Shown piece by piece: positions 33,030 to 43,029 of a DNA stretch of 64,000 bases. The translations under genes and the position numbers were made by a program. This stretch comes from an uncultured Acholeplasmatales bacterium (GTDB taxonomy: Bacteria > Bacillota_I > Bacilli_A > Acholeplasmatales > Anaeroplasmataceae). Numbering within the stretch: the first letter of the stretch is position 1; each line of letters begins with the position of its first letter. A model generated the notes under the pieces. It was not told where the DNA came from. It searched no databases and was given only the letters and a program-made list of their open reading frames with translations. The stretch spans positions 115,027-179,026 of the forward strand of contig CALUXI010000001.1 of NCBI GenBank assembly GCA_944324705.1, in the 5' to 3' direction.

Positions 33030-33910
33030 TTAGCCTCCATAAATTTCTTTAAATCATTAGATACCTTTTTATATAAAGAATTATAATCTAAACAATCATA
33101 AAAATGGGCTTTAGTTTGATTTTTAAACCATGTTTTTTGTCTTTTAGCTAGATGTCTAGTATTTAATTTAATCTTTTCTTTAACTTCTTCTAATGAACAT
33201 AAATTATTGAAATAAGGAATAAACTCCTTATAACCTATCGCATCTACTACTATTTCTCGATTATAAAGATCTCTAACTTCTTTTTCTAATCCTAAAGCAA
33301 ACATTTTATCTACTCGTTCATTAATTCTATTATATAAAATTTCTCTATCTAAATCTAAATAAATTAAATATGAATCATAAATAGGACTAGATTTATCACA
33401 AGCTAAACTTAAACTATGATTGTCTTTTAAAATAACCTCTAAAGCTCTAAGTACACGTTTACGATTATTAGGGTGTAACTTTGCTGCTTGAATTTTATCT
33501 TTAGTTAGTAATAAATCATATAATTCTTGATTAGAAAAACTAGAAAATTCTTTAGCAAAACTTTCGTCCCGCTTTGGACTATTAAATTCATAATTATTTA
33601 ATATAGCATTAATATATAAACCTGTACCACCACATAAAATGCATAAATCTTCTTTAGCAATTATTTCTCTAGCTAAATGCTGACAAGTAGCAACATCAAA
33701 TTTTTCAGTTGGTTCTAAAATATCTATCAAATAATGTTTTGCTTCCTTTAATTCTTCTTTAGTAGGTTTAGCTGAACCTATATTTAATTCCTTATATACC
33801 GTTACACTATCACAACTAATTATACTTGCCCCAAATTCTTTAGCTAAATCAATTGCTAATTTAGTTTTACCTGTGCAAGTTGGCCCTATTACTGCAATAA
33901 CTTTTTTCAT
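33026..33910 (-). CDS. miaA: tRNA dimethylallyltransferase
   Basis: A 294-residue enzyme adding an isopentenyl group to A37 of UNN-reading tRNAs. P-loop GPTCTGKT (8-15), SCDSVTVYKELNIGSAKPT, the CGGTGLYINA motif and the C-terminal KRQKTWFK basic segment are present. Its product is the substrate of MiaB, encoded in the same cluster. Overlaps mutL by 4 bases. Confidence 0.97.
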   Translation of the reverse strand: MKKVIAVIGPTCTGKTKLAIDLAKEFGASIISCDSVTVYKELNIGSAKPTKEELKEAKHYLIDILEPTEKFDVATCQHLAREIIAKEDLCILCGGTGLYINAILNNYEFNSPKRDESFAKEFSSFSNQELYDLLLTKDKIQAAKLHPNNRKRVLRALEVILKDNHSLSLACDKSSPIYDSYLIYLDLDREILYNRINERVDKMFALGLEKEVRDLYNREIVVDAIGYKEFIPYFNNLCSLEEVKEKIKLNTRHLAKRQKTWFKNQTKAHFYDCLDYNSLYKKVSNDLKKFMEAK

Positions 33911-35610
33911 ATTACCCTCGCAAACATTTTTTCTAAATCATTTTTACTAAATACTACAATAGTTGGTCTGCCATGAGGACAATGATACGGGTTCTCGCAT
34001 TTTTCTAATTCCTTAATTAAGGCTAAAGCTTCTTCTTTATTTATACTATCTTTAGCTCTAATACTAGACTTACAACTAATTTGTTTACAAATTCTATCCC
34101 TAAAATCAATAATATTAATTTTTTTATCTTCACTAATTAATTTAACTATTTCAATAATAATATCACTTAATTCTTTTTGTGCCCATACTGGAGTTTCTAA
34201 TACTTCTATATCTAGGTCATTAATTTTAAATTTAAAACCTAGATCACTGAATATATTCATATTTAATTTAATTAAATTAATCTCTTCTTTAGTAAAAGAA
34301 ATCAAATACGGAACTAATAAAGCTTGGGTTATTTTCTTAGGATTTCCTAACTCCCTGGCATAAAATTCATATCTTATTCTTTCTGCACAAGCGTGTTGAT
34401 CAAGTAAATATAACTTTTCTTCTGCTTCACATAATATATAAGTTTTTAAATAAATACCTATAAAATTTAAAGTTGGTAGTTTTTGTTTATTAACAATTAA
34501 ACTATCTTCCTTATTAAATAATGGAGTTAAAGGCTTAATATCTTCTTTAAAATATTTTATTTCTTCTTTGTTATTAATTTCTTTAGGTACTACTTCTTTA
34601 TCAATAACAGCCTTAGGTATCTCATTAATTCCTTTTAAATCATCCTTGATTTTATTATAAATAATATCAAATAAAACACGTGGTTCAGCTATTTTTATTT
34701 CTTCTTTTTTAGGATGGATATTAACATCTATTAAAAGTGGATCAATTGTTAAATATAAAATTAAAATTGGATATTTATTAATTGGTAAATAACCTTTAAA
34801 TGCTTCAACTATTACATCATTTAAAGCATAATATCTGACATATCTACCATTAATAATATATGTTAATTGATTTTTATTAGCCCGATATATTTCCGGTTTA
34901 ACATAATAAATTTCCCCACTAAAACCTGATTCTTTAAAACTTAAATGTTTTAATCTTTTAGCGGCTTCAAGACCATAAATAGACCCTACTAAAGCTACTA
35001 AATTACCTTTACCTTGTGATTTATAAATTAATTTATCATCATTATATAAACTAAAACTAATTTGTGGATTAGATAGAGCTAGTTTATCAACTAAAGTACT
35101 AATTGCCCCTAATTCCTGTTCTTTAGTTTTTAAATATTTTAAACGGGCCGGTGTATTTAAAAATAGATCTTTAACACCAATTGTAGTTCCGTTAGCACTT
35201 GAAGTTTTTTCTAAACTTACTTGTCTACCAAATTTATAACAAATATTATAGGCCTCGCCATCTTTAGTTTTAGATGTTAAACTAACAGAACTAACACTAC
35301 AAATACTAGCTAAGGCCTCACCTCTAAAGCCTAAAGTTCTAATTCTAAATAAATCATATTCATTTTTTATCTTAGAAGTAGCATGAGGTAGGAAACATAA
35401 TTTAATGTCATCTAAATCCATACCCTCACCATCATCTGTTATTTTTATTCCTAAAAGACCACCGTTATTTAAATAAATACTTATATTATTACTATTAGCA
35501 TCAATAGAATTTTCTACTAATTCTTTAACAATATTAGCCGGTCTTTCTACAACTTCCCCTGCCGCAATCATATTGGCTAGTTTCGTTGACATTGTACTTA
35601 TTTTGCCCAT
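33907..35610 (-). CDS. mutL: DNA mismatch repair endonuclease MutL
   Basis: A 567-residue GHKL ATPase. N-terminal motifs: ANMIAAGEVVERPANIVKEL, DDGEGM, ATSKI and GFRGEALASI. The C-terminal domain holds the nicking motif DQHA-x2-E-x4-E (DQHACAERIRYE) and the zinc-site segments SCKSSIR and CPHGRPT, so this is the endonuclease-type MutL of bacteria without MutH. It follows mutS by 1 base. Confidence 0.97.
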   Translation of the reverse strand: MGKISTMSTKLANMIAAGEVVERPANIVKELVENSIDANSNNISIYLNNGGLLGIKITDDGEGMDLDDIKLCFLPHATSKIKNEYDLFRIRTLGFRGEALASICSVSSVSLTSKTKDGEAYNICYKFGRQVSLEKTSSANGTTIGVKDLFLNTPARLKYLKTKEQELGAISTLVDKLALSNPQISFSLYNDDKLIYKSQGKGNLVALVGSIYGLEAAKRLKHLSFKESGFSGEIYYVKPEIYRANKNQLTYIINGRYVRYYALNDVIVEAFKGYLPINKYPILILYLTIDPLLIDVNIHPKKEEIKIAEPRVLFDIIYNKIKDDLKGINEIPKAVIDKEVVPKEINNKEEIKYFKEDIKPLTPLFNKEDSLIVNKQKLPTLNFIGIYLKTYILCEAEEKLYLLDQHACAERIRYEFYARELGNPKKITQALLVPYLISFTKEEINLIKLNMNIFSDLGFKFKINDLDIEVLETPVWAQKELSDIIIEIVKLISEDKKINIIDFRDRICKQISCKSSIRAKDSINKEEALALIKELEKCENPYHCPHGRPTIVVFSKNDLEKMFARVI

Positions 35611-35611
35611 C

Positions 35612-38143
35612 TTAAACTTCCTTTTTTAATTCATATAAAACCATTAATGCTTCTTTTGGCGATAAGTCGTCTGGGTTTATTTCTTTTAATTTCTTAATAA
35701 CTGGTAATTCTTCTTCCGGTTTTTCTTCTTCAACATCATCAAAATTAAATAAAGTTAAAGGAGCTGCCTCAATTTTATTTTGTGATTCTAAATTATCTAA
35801 AATTTCTTTAGCTCTATTAATTAATGATTTAGGCATATTAGCTAAACTTGCTACATTTATACCATAACTCTTACTAGCAGGTCCCTCTTTTACTTTATGT
35901 AAGAAAATTACCTTATCTTTTATTTCTGTCGCATCCACATGGATATTTTTTAATCTTTTTAACTTACCTTCTAAAGCTGTTAATTCGTGATAATGAGTAC
36001 TAAACAAACATACTGCCTTAACCTTTTGATGAACATATTCAATAATTGCTTGGGCTAAAGCCATACCATCATAAGTGGAAGTACCTCTACCTATTTCATC
36101 AAATAAGATTAAAGAGTTACTAGTAGCATTACTAATCGCGAAATTAGCTTCTTTCATTTCTACCATAAATGTAGATTCACCACTAACTAAATCATCACTA
36201 GCCCCAATACGAGTAAATATTTCATCAAATATTTTTAACTTAGCCATACTAGCTGGAACAAAAGAACCCATTTGCGCTAAAATAATAATTACAGCCAACA
36301 TTTTCATATAAGTTGATTTACCACCCATATTAGGTCCTGTTATTAATAATAGATCATAATCATTAATATAAAGATCATTACTAACATAATTTTCTTTTAA
36401 AATTGTTTCTAAAACTGGGTGTCTTCCATTAACAATATTAATTTCTTTATCGTTAAACTCTGGTTTAATATAATTATTTGTATTAGCTACTAAACCTAAA
36501 CTTAAATAACAATCTAAGGTTGCCAAATTATAAGCTAAATATTGTAAACTTGGAATATATTTACTTACATAATCTTTTAATTCGTTAAATAAATCATATT
36601 CTAAACGACTAATCTTATCTTTAGCATTTAAAATTTTATCTTCAAATTCTTTTAATTCCGGCGTTATATATCTTTCAGCATTAGCTAAAGTTTGTTTACG
36701 AGTATAGCCTGATATATCGCCTAGACTTAAGCTTTCTCCCTTACTAATTTCAATATAATAACCAAAAACTCTATTATAACCAACTTTTAAAAACTTAGTA
36801 TTAAGTCTTACCTTTTCCTTTTGGGCATATTCATTTAACCATTTATTTGAATTATTACTTATTTCTTCAAGTTCATCTAAAGAACTATTAAATCCTTGTT
36901 TAAAAATTCCACCTTCTTTTAAAGTAAAAGGAGGATTATCATTTAATGCTTTAAATAGATATTCATATAAATCTGCATGTGTTTCAATATTTATAGCTAA
37001 GCTATTTAAAACCGGACCATTATTACTTAATAATTCCTTAATTTGTGGAACATAAGCTAAAGTTGTGCGCAATTGAACCAAATCTTTAGGATTAATACTA
37101 CCACAAGCTAGCTTACCAATTATTCTCTCTAAATCATAAACATAATTTAAAGCTTTTTTTAGTTCTTCACTCAAAATATAATTATTAGCAAATTCTTCAA
37201 CAAATTTTTCCCTGTTTTTAATCTTATCAACATCAATTAATGGCCTTAATAACCATTTTTTTAACATTCTTGAACCTGCCGCTGTACTAGTCTTATCAAT
37301 AATACTTAGCAAACTACCAGCCTTATTTTGATTTCTTAAAGTTATGATTAATTCTAAGTTATTAATCGTAAAATGATCTAATCTTAAATAATCTTTTTCT
37401 TCATAAAATTCTACTTGTTTTAAATGTTTTAACTCCTTTTTTTGAGCAGTTATAGCATAATTAAACAATATAGCTAATGTAGGTCTATAAGCAGGTAATA
37501 TATTAACTACTATACCATTTAAATAATCAGGAATAGTAGTATCATTTGAAACACTAATGATATAGTTTTTAGCTTTTAGTTTTTCTATTTCTTCATTATT
37601 TAAATTATTAATAACTATTTCTTTAACACCTAAATTTTCTAAATCTAATAATAACTTGTCACTACTATTAGCTAAAGTTAAATAACATTCTCCCGTTGAG
37701 ATATCTGCATAAGCAATGATAAACATTTTATTTTCTTTTGAAATTGCTGCTAAATAATTATTAGAATTGCTATTTAAAAATTCAGCATCAATTGTTCCCG
37801 GAGTTAAAATTTTAACAACTCCACGTCTAACAATACCTTTGGCTTCCTTAGGATCTTCAACTTGTTCGACAATTACTACTTTATAACCAGCACTTAAAAG
37901 TTTAGCTGCATAACTTTGATAAGCGTGATAAGGTATACCACACATTGGTACTCTTTCCTTAACTCCTGCATCCTTACCAGTCAAAGCTATCTCCAATACT
38001 TTAGCAGCTGTAATAGCATCATCGAAAAACATCTCATAAAAGTCGCCTAATCTAAAAAAGACTATCGAATCTGAATAGTCTTTTTTAATATCTAAATATT
38101 GTTGGATCATGGGAGTATAAGATTCTTTATCTAATATTTCCAT
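35612..38143 (-). CDS. mutS: DNA mismatch repair protein MutS
   Basis: An 843-residue mismatch sensor. The N-terminal domain has the mismatch wedge FFRLGDFYEMF with the Phe-x-Glu motif, followed by connector, lever and clamp, then the ATPase: TGPNMGGKSTYMK (Walker A), DEIGRGTSTYDG and STHYHELT. A DxF beta-clamp-like segment (LTLFNFDD) is near residue 800. Conserved mutS-mutL-miaA order. It lies 25 bases after the unknown anchored acidic protein. Confidence 0.97.
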   Translation of the reverse strand: MEILDKESYTPMIQQYLDIKKDYSDSIVFFRLGDFYEMFFDDAITAAKVLEIALTGKDAGVKERVPMCGIPYHAYQSYAAKLLSAGYKVVIVEQVEDPKEAKGIVRRGVVKILTPGTIDAEFLNSNSNNYLAAISKENKMFIIAYADISTGECYLTLANSSDKLLLDLENLGVKEIVINNLNNEEIEKLKAKNYIISVSNDTTIPDYLNGIVVNILPAYRPTLAILFNYAITAQKKELKHLKQVEFYEEKDYLRLDHFTINNLELIITLRNQNKAGSLLSIIDKTSTAAGSRMLKKWLLRPLIDVDKIKNREKFVEEFANNYILSEELKKALNYVYDLERIIGKLACGSINPKDLVQLRTTLAYVPQIKELLSNNGPVLNSLAINIETHADLYEYLFKALNDNPPFTLKEGGIFKQGFNSSLDELEEISNNSNKWLNEYAQKEKVRLNTKFLKVGYNRVFGYYIEISKGESLSLGDISGYTRKQTLANAERYITPELKEFEDKILNAKDKISRLEYDLFNELKDYVSKYIPSLQYLAYNLATLDCYLSLGLVANTNNYIKPEFNDKEINIVNGRHPVLETILKENYVSNDLYINDYDLLLITGPNMGGKSTYMKMLAVIIILAQMGSFVPASMAKLKIFDEIFTRIGASDDLVSGESTFMVEMKEANFAISNATSNSLILFDEIGRGTSTYDGMALAQAIIEYVHQKVKAVCLFSTHYHELTALEGKLKRLKNIHVDATEIKDKVIFLHKVKEGPASKSYGINVASLANMPKSLINRAKEILDNLESQNKIEAAPLTLFNFDDVEEEKPEEELPVIKKLKEINPDDLSPKEALMVLYELKKEV

Positions 38144-38167
38144 AATTCATATTCCTTTTTTTAATTA

Positions 38168-40393
38168 TCAATGTGTTAGATTATAAAAGAAGTCAAATAT
38201 CTTATCAAAGAGCTGATATGGTACATTCAAGAATAATACTTTAGCTTGCCATGATTCTTCTGCAAATGGTAAATAACCATGTTCTGTATACATAAATCTT
38301 AAAACTAAGCCACTTAATAACCATGCTAAGGCTAATAAGATAATTACAATAATAATCCACTTAATAGCTGTAGCCCAGCCATGTTTAACATTTTTTGAAT
38401 GTTCTCTTTGATCTTCTCTAGCTCTTAATTTATATTCTTTAATACGCATAGTTTGTTCAAAGAATTTTTCATCCATATCATATGCTATACCTTCATTTAA
38501 AGAACGACGCATATTAGCTACATTTCTAGCAAATCTTTTTCTTTCTGCTTTTTGTTCTCTTTTAAGATCCTTTTTTTCTTTTTTAGTAGTTTTACTATCA
38601 GCTACATATTCATCTTGATGACTAGTAGGGACTGCTACACTAGATCCACCTTGAGTCATAATAACTATATTAGCTGGGATTGGATCAGCAGAACCAGCAC
38701 TTGCAACTTCGGCTGGAATAACTAATTTAGTTTCTTCAACTATCTCTTCTTGTTGTTTTGGGCCATCTATCTCGTCTAACACGCTTAAATCCTTAATTTT
38801 ATTAGGATGTTTTCTTGCGTAAGCAATTTTCATATTTTTAACTCTTTCAGCGTTAGTTAAACGTTTTTTCTTCTTAGTTTCTTCTTTTACAGTTTCAACT
38901 TCTACAACTTTAATAGGTTCTTTTTCTTCTACAGAATCTACAGATTCATTAACATCAATAGCAGCTATTGTTTGTTCAGGTTTAGCATAAGCTTCAACAT
39001 CAGCTAAGGCCATAGTCGCAGCTACATCCGGATTATAACTTGGGCTAACTTGAGAATCAAAATTATGATAAGCATAACTATTTAAAGCAATTGGTTCAGC
39101 AACACTTTCTGCTTTATTTTCATCTTTTTTTGCTTCTTCATGATTATAAATATTAATAATCGGAGCAGGTGCTACCTCTTTTGGTCTAGTTAATATTGGT
39201 GTCAATTCATGAATAACATCAACAATGCACTTAGTTAATTTCTCATAATCAAAAGAACTTTCCTTAACAACTTCTCTAACCACTTCTTGAGGCTCAGGTT
39301 TAACTTCCTCTTTTACTTCTTCCTGTGGTTCTTCAACTGTTTCAACAATTTCTTCTTTTGTTTCTTCTACAACTTCTTCTTGAGGTTTTTCTTCAACAAC
39401 TTGTTCTTCCTTAATTTCTTCTTCAACCTGTGGTTCATTAACCGGTTTTTCTTCTTCAATTACTTGAACTTCTTCAGTTTGTTGTTCTTCCTCATTTTGT
39501 TCGTTAACAAACTCTTCAATTTCTTCAACAGCCATTACATAAGATAAATCAAATACGAAGCCATCACCTAAATCTAATTCATATTTTAAACGTGGTTTAG
39601 TATCAAATTTAGCTTTGTCAACTTCATTTAATAGATAAGCTATTAAATCTTCTTTCTTCAAATCAACTGAAACTTTAATACCATTTTGTTTAGCTACTCT
39701 TTGTAAATTAATAATTGGTAATTTATCTAATTTAGCTTTCATTTCTTCAGTTAATTTATGTTGTTTTCTTAAACCTTCTTCAATTAACTTTTGCATTTCA
39801 TCACGTTTTAAACGTTTTGGAATGCTGATGCCATACTTAGCACCTAAATCTCTAATATCATTAGCTGTAGCACTCTTACGCATTGAAGTAGTTAAAGTTT
39901 CTTTTCTAATACCATCAAAATCTTTATTAAAATCATAAAATAAAGGTAAAAGTGTTTCTTCAAACTTGTCAAATTCTTCAAATGGTTCCGGTGCTAAATC
40001 TAACATTTTAAGAACATTTTCATCAGTTACATTTAATAAACGTGCATTTAATAGAATAACTTTAAATAGACTTTTCTTATATTGTAAGTCCATATCTTGA
40101 GTATAAGCCATTTTATAGAAAGATTGTAATTGAAATTCACTAAAATCAGGGTAGAAACGTAAACGATACATCATTTCATCAGATAAATTTAATGTTTTAG
40201 CTTCTATAACTTTTTGGTTTAGGGCACCCCTTAATGCCGCACAATTCAAAACTCTCGGTAATTTGACATTTATACTATCAAAAAATGCAACAATTTGAGC
40301 AGCTGATAAGTTAGCAAGTGTATCAGCAACTTCACTCAATACATAATCTTTACCGGCAAGATTTAAATAATCATCCGTTAATCTTACTTCCAT
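38168..40393 (-). CDS. Membrane-anchored acidic protein with SAP-like motifs, unknown
   Basis: A 741-residue protein that I cannot assign. Residues 1-185 are helical. Two tandem helix-extended-helix segments follow, like SAP/Rho-N nucleic-acid-binding motifs: IRDLGAKYGISIPKRLKRDE and LQRVAKQNGIKVSVDLKKED. Residues about 285-375 are low-complexity Glu/Val/Pro. A basic stretch (about 600-670, KKEKKDLKREQKAERKRFAR) precedes one transmembrane helix (676-700), and a 41-residue C-terminal tail would lie outside. So the large part is cytosolic and tethered to the membrane by its C-terminus. It sits between ricA and mutS, where Firmicutes have no such gene. Codon use matches the neighbours. Confidence 0.75.
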   Translation of the reverse strand: MEVRLTDDYLNLAGKDYVLSEVADTLANLSAAQIVAFFDSINVKLPRVLNCAALRGALNQKVIEAKTLNLSDEMMYRLRFYPDFSEFQLQSFYKMAYTQDMDLQYKKSLFKVILLNARLLNVTDENVLKMLDLAPEPFEEFDKFEETLLPLFYDFNKDFDGIRKETLTTSMRKSATANDIRDLGAKYGISIPKRLKRDEMQKLIEEGLRKQHKLTEEMKAKLDKLPIINLQRVAKQNGIKVSVDLKKEDLIAYLLNEVDKAKFDTKPRLKYELDLGDGFVFDLSYVMAVEEIEEFVNEQNEEEQQTEEVQVIEEEKPVNEPQVEEEIKEEQVVEEKPQEEVVEETKEEIVETVEEPQEEVKEEVKPEPQEVVREVVKESSFDYEKLTKCIVDVIHELTPILTRPKEVAPAPIINIYNHEEAKKDENKAESVAEPIALNSYAYHNFDSQVSPSYNPDVAATMALADVEAYAKPEQTIAAIDVNESVDSVEEKEPIKVVEVETVKEETKKKKRLTNAERVKNMKIAYARKHPNKIKDLSVLDEIDGPKQQEEIVEETKLVIPAEVASAGSADPIPANIVIMTQGGSSVAVPTSHQDEYVADSKTTKKEKKDLKREQKAERKRFARNVANMRRSLNEGIAYDMDEKFFEQTMRIKEYKLRAREDQREHSKNVKHGWATAIKWIIIVIILLALAWLLSGLVLRFMYTEHGYLPFAEESWQAKVLFLNVPYQLFDKIFDFFYNLTH

Positions 40394-40479
40394 TATTTCA
40401 ACCCCTTCGTAATTATCTATTTATATGATAAACAAATTTTAGCAAAAACTCAAGAAAAATCGTAAAATTTAACGTTTTT

Positions 40480-40806
40480 TTACATTAAATTATGATTTCT
40501 TTCTATTTTTTTTATAATTTCTTTTTTTAAACAATCTAAATCCACTTTTAAATCACTTAATAAATCGAAATATTCCTCAGCAAAAGGAATATCTAATATT
40601 TCCGTTTTAATTTTGTTATACTCACTTTCTTTTATTTTTAAATTTTCAAAATCATTATTTAATTTAAGCTTAACAATTTCTTTTTGTAAATTAAATAAAT
40701 CTATAAATTTTCCCTTAATAGTGTTATTTTTTTTAAAGTAAGTAGATAATTTATCAAGCCTTTGATAATCACTATCTTCTAAAAATAAAGCTTTTAAATT
40801 ATTCAT
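40480..40806 (-). CDS. YlbF/YmcA family protein (RicA-like)
   Basis: A 108-residue all-helical protein of the Com_YlbF family; YmcA (RicA) in Bacillus forms a complex with RicF and RicT that promotes mRNA maturation by RNase Y. Family recognition by eye is moderate, but its place directly after miaB (8-base overlap) and near rny is exactly that of ymcA. The cysteine set for iron-sulfur clusters is reduced: one Cys is seen (LDCLKK). Confidence 0.72.
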   Translation of the reverse strand: MNNLKALFLEDSDYQRLDKLSTYFKKNNTIKGKFIDLFNLQKEIVKLKLNNDFENLKIKESEYNKIKTEILDIPFAEEYFDLLSDLKVDLDCLKKEIIKKIERNHNLM

Positions 40807-42235
40807 TAACTAATTCACCTAAAGCAAACCAAGTCTTACCCTCTATTATTTTAACATTTACAATCTTACCTATTAAAGATAAATCTTTAGAAGGAAAATG
40901 AACAAGTTTTAAATGTTCAGAATAACCACATAAATTATCTTTATTATTTTTACTTATTCCATCTACTAAAACTTTAACAACTTTACCTTCAAAACGCTTA
41001 TTACCTTCTAAATAATACTTATCAACTAAAACATTTAAACGATCTAAACGCGCATGCTTTTCTTCTTCTGTAATTGAATCTTCCATCTTAGCAGCTGGAG
41101 TACCTTCTCTTCTTGAATAAATAAAAGTAAAAGCTCCTTCAAATTTAACTTCATCTACCAATTTTAAAGTGTTAACAAATTCTTCTTCCGTTTCATTAGG
41201 GAAGCCTACAATAATATCTGTTGTTAAAGAAATACCAGGAATTTCCTTTTTTAAGATATTTACCTTATCTAAATATTCTTGATGTGTATATTTACGATTC
41301 ATTTTCTTTAAAATATAGTCATCTCCGCTTTGAACTGGTAAATGTAATTGAGGCATAACCGAAGCACAATCACGCATTGCATAAATTGTCTTTAAATCTA
41401 GGTCTTTAGGATGAGAAGTAGTAAACCTTATACGGGCAATACCCGTTTTATCTAAGTCATATAATAAGTCACCAAAAGTATAATCTGTTCCTAAATCTTT
41501 ACCATAAGCATTAACATTTTGGCCTAATAAAGTAACTTCTTTATAACCTTTAGCTACTAAATCTTTAACCTCATTAATTATATCATCCTTAGCTCTACTT
41601 CTTTCTTTACCTCTAGTGTAAGGAACTATACAATAAGTACAGAATTCATCACAACCAAACATAATATTAACCCATGCTTTATATTTATTTTCTCTATGTT
41701 TAGGGGCACCTTCATAAATACCACCTTCTGTAGAAATTACTTCAATGACTTTAGCCTCTTTTTCTCTTGCTTCATATAATAATTTAGGTAAGTCATAAAT
41801 ATTATGGGTACCAAAAATAATATCAACAAACGGATAAGATGATAATAATTTGTTAGTAGCATTTTCTTCTTGAGGCATACATCCACAAATTGCGATTAAC
41901 ATATCTTTTCTTTTAGCTTTAACACCTTTTAAGTTTCCTAAAACTCCCCAAATTCTATTCTCTGCATTTTCTCTAATTGCACAAGTATTTAATATTACTA
42001 AATCCGCCTCAGTTCCTTCACTAGCTCTTGTATAACCAATATCTTCTAAAATACCTGCAATAACTTCACTATCGGCTTCATTACCTTGACAACCATAAGT
42101 ATAGATGAAATATGTTTTATCTTTACCTAAATCATTATATTCTTTATTAATTACATAATGATAAGTAGGTGTATTTTTTTCTAATCTACTTCTTGCATTA
42201 CCTAAGTTAGGCATTGATAATTTAATTTTTGCCAT
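40799..42235 (-). CDS. miaB: tRNA-2-methylthio-N6-dimethylallyladenosine synthase MiaB
   Basis: A 478-residue radical-SAM methylthiotransferase. The UPF0004 domain has three cysteines (TYGCQGNEADSE, NTCAIRENAENR, CGCMPQ). The radical-SAM cluster is CDEFCTYC, and a TRAM domain ends the protein. It methylthiolates i6A37 made by MiaA. I chose the ATG at 42235, 7 bases after AAGGAG. It overlaps ymdB by 14 bases. Confidence 0.97.
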   Translation of the reverse strand: MAKIKLSMPNLGNARSRLEKNTPTYHYVINKEYNDLGKDKTYFIYTYGCQGNEADSEVIAGILEDIGYTRASEGTEADLVILNTCAIRENAENRIWGVLGNLKGVKAKRKDMLIAICGCMPQEENATNKLLSSYPFVDIIFGTHNIYDLPKLLYEAREKEAKVIEVISTEGGIYEGAPKHRENKYKAWVNIMFGCDEFCTYCIVPYTRGKERSRAKDDIINEVKDLVAKGYKEVTLLGQNVNAYGKDLGTDYTFGDLLYDLDKTGIARIRFTTSHPKDLDLKTIYAMRDCASVMPQLHLPVQSGDDYILKKMNRKYTHQEYLDKVNILKKEIPGISLTTDIIVGFPNETEEEFVNTLKLVDEVKFEGAFTFIYSRREGTPAAKMEDSITEEEKHARLDRLNVLVDKYYLEGNKRFEGKVVKVLVDGISKNNKDNLCGYSEHLKLVHFPSKDLSLIGKIVNVKIIEGKTWFALGELVNE

Positions 42236-42983
42236 AAAAAATCTCCTTAAATCTTTCAATTTTTTTATTTGTTAAATCTAAAATTGCTCCACTTATTATA
42301 ATATTTCCACTTGCAACTTTACTAGGTTTATATATACCCGTTATAAATCTCTCTAAAATTGAATCAACATCATCACCAATAATGCTATCGTAAGGTCCAC
42401 ACATTCCTAAATCCGTTATATATAAAGTTTTACCAATTAATCTTTCATCAGCAGTTTGCACGTGAGTATGTGTACCAACTACAGCATCTATCCTATCTTT
42501 AAAATAATATGCTAAAGCCTGTTTTTCTGATGTAGCCTCGGCATGAAAATCTACAATATAATAATCAGATTTAACATCTTTTAAAATCTTATCTAAAGTC
42601 TTAAAAGGACAATCAGCTAAAATATTAGTATAAACTCTACCAATTAAATTTATAATTGTGATAGTTTTATCATTATATTTAACTACTAAATAACCCTTAC
42701 CAGGAGCATCTGGCATATTGGCAGGTCTTACGATATTAGAATCATTTATAAAACTAAATATTTCTTTTTTAGAAAAAGTATGATTCCCCATGGTTAAAAC
42801 ACTAATACCTAAGCTTTGTAAAGTTAAATATTCTTCTTTAGTTAAACCTTTCCCAAGACTAACATTTTCAGCATTAGCAAAGATTAAATTAGCTTTAGTT
42901 TTACTTCTAATTTCTTTTATATTTTGTTTTAATACTTTTAAAGTAATATCACCAACAACATCACCTAAATATAATATTCTCAT
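42222..42983 (-). CDS. ymdB: YmdB-family metallophosphoesterase
   Basis: A 253-residue calcineurin-like phosphodiesterase (TIGR00282). Metal ligands: GDVVGD near residue 8, NAENVS, GNHTFSKKE, DFHAEATSEK and GTHTHVQTAD. In Bacillus YmdB hydrolyses 2',3'-cAMP and affects biofilm genes. I chose the ATG at 42983, which has AGAGGT upstream; the longer frame would start within the rny terminator. Conserved rny-ymdB-miaB order; spoVS, found between ymdB and miaB in spore formers, is missing. Confidence 0.93.
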   Translation of the reverse strand: MRILYLGDVVGDITLKVLKQNIKEIRSKTKANLIFANAENVSLGKGLTKEEYLTLQSLGISVLTMGNHTFSKKEIFSFINDSNIVRPANMPDAPGKGYLVVKYNDKTITIINLIGRVYTNILADCPFKTLDKILKDVKSDYYIVDFHAEATSEKQALAYYFKDRIDAVVGTHTHVQTADERLIGKTLYITDLGMCGPYDSIIGDDVDSILERFITGIYKPSKVASGNIIISGAILDLTNKKIERFKEIFYGKN

Positions 42984-43003
42984 TTTTACCTCTAATACTA
43001 TGT

Positions 43004-43029
43004 AAAAAGTGTGAGAAAAACTCACACTT
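43004..43029 (-). terminator. Terminator after rny
   Basis: AAGTGTGAG (43007-43015) pairs with CTCACACTT (43021-43029) around AAAAA; TTTTT follows on the minus strand. The rny stop is in the stem, so rny is partly separated from ymdB. Confidence 0.85.

Noticed and set aside
39287..39547. Open frame on the plus strand, rich in Phe, Leu and Asn
   Set aside because: It is the antisense of the Glu/Val-rich low-complexity region of the 38168-40393 gene and has no ribosome site.
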